Positions 62,904 through 64,000 of a DNA stretch of 64,000 nt are shown here, piece by piece. This DNA is from Marinobacter salarius. Its GTDB lineage: Bacteria; Pseudomonadota; Gammaproteobacteria; Pseudomonadales; Oleiphilaceae. The stretch's first letter is position 1. Each line of letters starts with the position of its first letter. The notes under the pieces were generated by a model. That model was not told where the DNA came from. It saw only the letters and a list, made by a program, of their open reading frames with translations, and ran no database searches. The stretch spans positions 3,100,001-3,164,000 of the forward strand of contig NZ_CP136693.1 in assembly GCF_032922745.1 (NCBI RefSeq), in the 5' to 3' direction. A program made the translations under genes and the position numbers.

Positions 62904-63785
62904 ATGAAGCCTATTCTGGATCTGGAGTTGTTGAATACCTTTGCAGTGGTGGTGGAGGCAGGCGGTTTTAAAGAGGCGTCGAGCCGCCTGTACCGCTCCC
63001 AGGCCGCTGTCAGTATGCAGATTAAACGATTGGAAGAGCAGATCGGCCATCGGCTTCTTGAGCGCAGTAATCAGGGTATCAAGCTCACGGAACCCGGGAA
63101 GAAGTTGCTGGGCTACATCGACAGGCTGCTACGCCTCAATAACGAAACGCTCAGCGCGCTTAGCCTGGAGCCGCTCCGGGGTCCTGTACATTTCGGGATA
63201 CCCACGGATTATGCCCAGACATTCTTGCAGAAGTTTATCCCGCGCATTCGGGACGCCTTTCCCGAGCTGGAGCCCCGAATTACCTGCGGTCGAAGCCGCA
63301 GGTTGCGGGAGTTGGTCACCGCTGGTGATCTCGACGTGGCTATCGTTACCGGGGAATCCCAGTTCGCACCGGAGAAAAGTCTGTGGTCGGAAGCGCTTTG
63401 CTGGTATGCCTCGGTTGGGCTACCCATCAATACAGAGGAGGCATTGCCCGTCGCATTGCTGGAAAGTGATTGCGCGCTACGTGATTTCGCCGCCACGGAT
63501 TTGAGGCAGTCCGGTCTGGACTACCATACGTTGATGACCAGTACCGACATGGCCAATCTTTATTCGGCGGTTGAATCGGGATTGGCCATCGCGCTGTTAC
63601 CAGAGTCGTCGGTTATATCGTCCAGAGTGCGCCCGGTCCAACTGGACCAGCTACCCGGGCAACGGGTTCTGACGATGAATATCATCAATGCTGGCACTTT
63701 GAACCCCGGTTTTCTGGAGCCGTTGCAAGGATGCCTGCTTGGCGCCGCCCGAGCCACTCACGATCAGTCAAACGCCAGAGCGTGA
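62904..63785 (+). CDS. LysR-type regulator
   Basis: 293 residues. Winged helix: LLNTFAVVVEAGGFKEASSR, LYRSQAAVSMQIKRLEEQIG, RLLERSNQGIKLTEPGK. Effector domain: GPVHFGIPTDYAQTFLQKFI, DLDVAIVTGESQF. It is 160 bp from the divergent alcohol dehydrogenase; the AT-rich gap (ATTATTGATACGATAATTC) has LysR-like dyads. Regulation of that gene is inferred. Confidence 0.9.
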   Translation: MKPILDLELLNTFAVVVEAGGFKEASSRLYRSQAAVSMQIKRLEEQIGHRLLERSNQGIKLTEPGKKLLGYIDRLLRLNNETLSALSLEPLRGPVHFGIPTDYAQTFLQKFIPRIRDAFPELEPRITCGRSRRLRELVTAGDLDVAIVTGESQFAPEKSLWSEALCWYASVGLPINTEEALPVALLESDCALRDFAATDLRQSGLDYHTLMTSTDMANLYSAVESGLAIALLPESSVISSRVRPVQLDQLPGQRVLTMNIINAGTLNPGFLEPLQGCLLGAARATHDQSNARA

Positions 63786-63814
63786 CGATGTAACCCACGA
63801 TCACGGTAATTTCT

Positions 63815-64000
63815 CTACTTTACGGTGTACCGGCTGTTCGTGCGGATATAAAGGGTCGCTGCCCTATCGCTGTCGTTTGCTATTCGGTGCGTGAAGCGCC
63901 CTGTCGATTCGATATAGCTTCCAGCCTCGAGGTGCTTTTCAGTATCCAGACCCTTTGCCTGGTAGGTAACCTCGCCACCGATCACAACCGCGCGAAATTC
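63815..64000 (-). CDS. DUF4437/cupin-like protein, C-terminal part only
   Basis: The last 61 residues of a protein whose start lies beyond the window. It reads VVIGGEVTYQAKGLDTEKHL, EAGSYIESTGRFTHRI, LYIRTNSRYTVK then stop, which resembles the repeat of DUF4437 cupin-like proteins (gene convergent with the LysR gene). The function is unknown; only the family resemblance can be given. Confidence 0.6.
   Translation of the reverse strand, partial: EFRAVVIGGEVTYQAKGLDTEKHLEAGSYIESTGRFTHRIANDSDRAATLYIRTNSRYTVK

Overview
The window looks like chromosomal DNA of a marine, Marinobacter-like gammaproteobacterium. That is inferred from gene content: an ectoine synthase, polyhydroxyalkanoate (PHA) synthesis, cyclohexanecarboxylate-type beta-oxidation, many LysR regulators paired with reductases, and mercury resistance. 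No rRNA, tRNA or CRISPR was seen.

Layout. (1) 1-4871: an operon matching the aerobic cyclohexanecarboxylate route (aliA, badH, badI, aliB-like, badR). (2) 4866-13790: a gene graveyard around one intact operon (etfBA) and one intact stress gene (ectC). The relics are a broken GGDEF gene, two group II introns (one directly behind the etfBA terminator), a frameshifted pcaF-like thiolase, a decayed ABC exporter, an IS21 remnant and an MFS stub; an intact IS5-family element (4-bp target duplication CTAA) sits next to ectC. (3) 13907-18046: aldo/keto reductase, secreted dienelactone hydrolase, and a GST-cupin-TetR operon with a palindromic operator. (4) 18220-26286: a lipid A deacylase/RND efflux operon with a MarR gene at each end. 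(5) 26862-30398: a small monooxygenase-like membrane protein, an FMN reductase, SelO and an ACT protein.

(6) 31113-46351: a complete 15,239-bp Tn3-family transposon of the Tn4651/Tn5041 type, with 48-bp inverted ends and a 5-bp duplication AATGC. It sits inside a LysR gene whose halves (46600-46352 and 31112-30469) rejoin in frame once the element and one duplication are removed. It carries tnpA at one end and divergent tnpS/tnpT-like genes with a perfect 13-6-13 core site at the other. Between them lie merR and merTPFABD plus a MerE/MerF hybrid, then on the same strand a truncated haemoglobin, a glutamate-type dehydrogenase and a sterol-desaturase-family protein. On the other strand is a sulfide/persulfide module and a broken CDF metal exporter.

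(7) 46741-64000: PhzF-like protein, a possible tiny secreted peptide, PNPOx-like flavoprotein, alcohol dehydrogenase/LysR pairs, thioredoxin, a second LpxR-like protein, the PHA locus (phaZ-phaC divergent from phaB), and two more LysR-controlled oxidoreductase units, ending in a truncated DUF4437-like gene.

Several frameshifts fall in short G or C runs (IS21 remnant, merE/F, merF, the second LpxR signal peptide). They may be real decay or base-calling errors; the sequence alone cannot tell.
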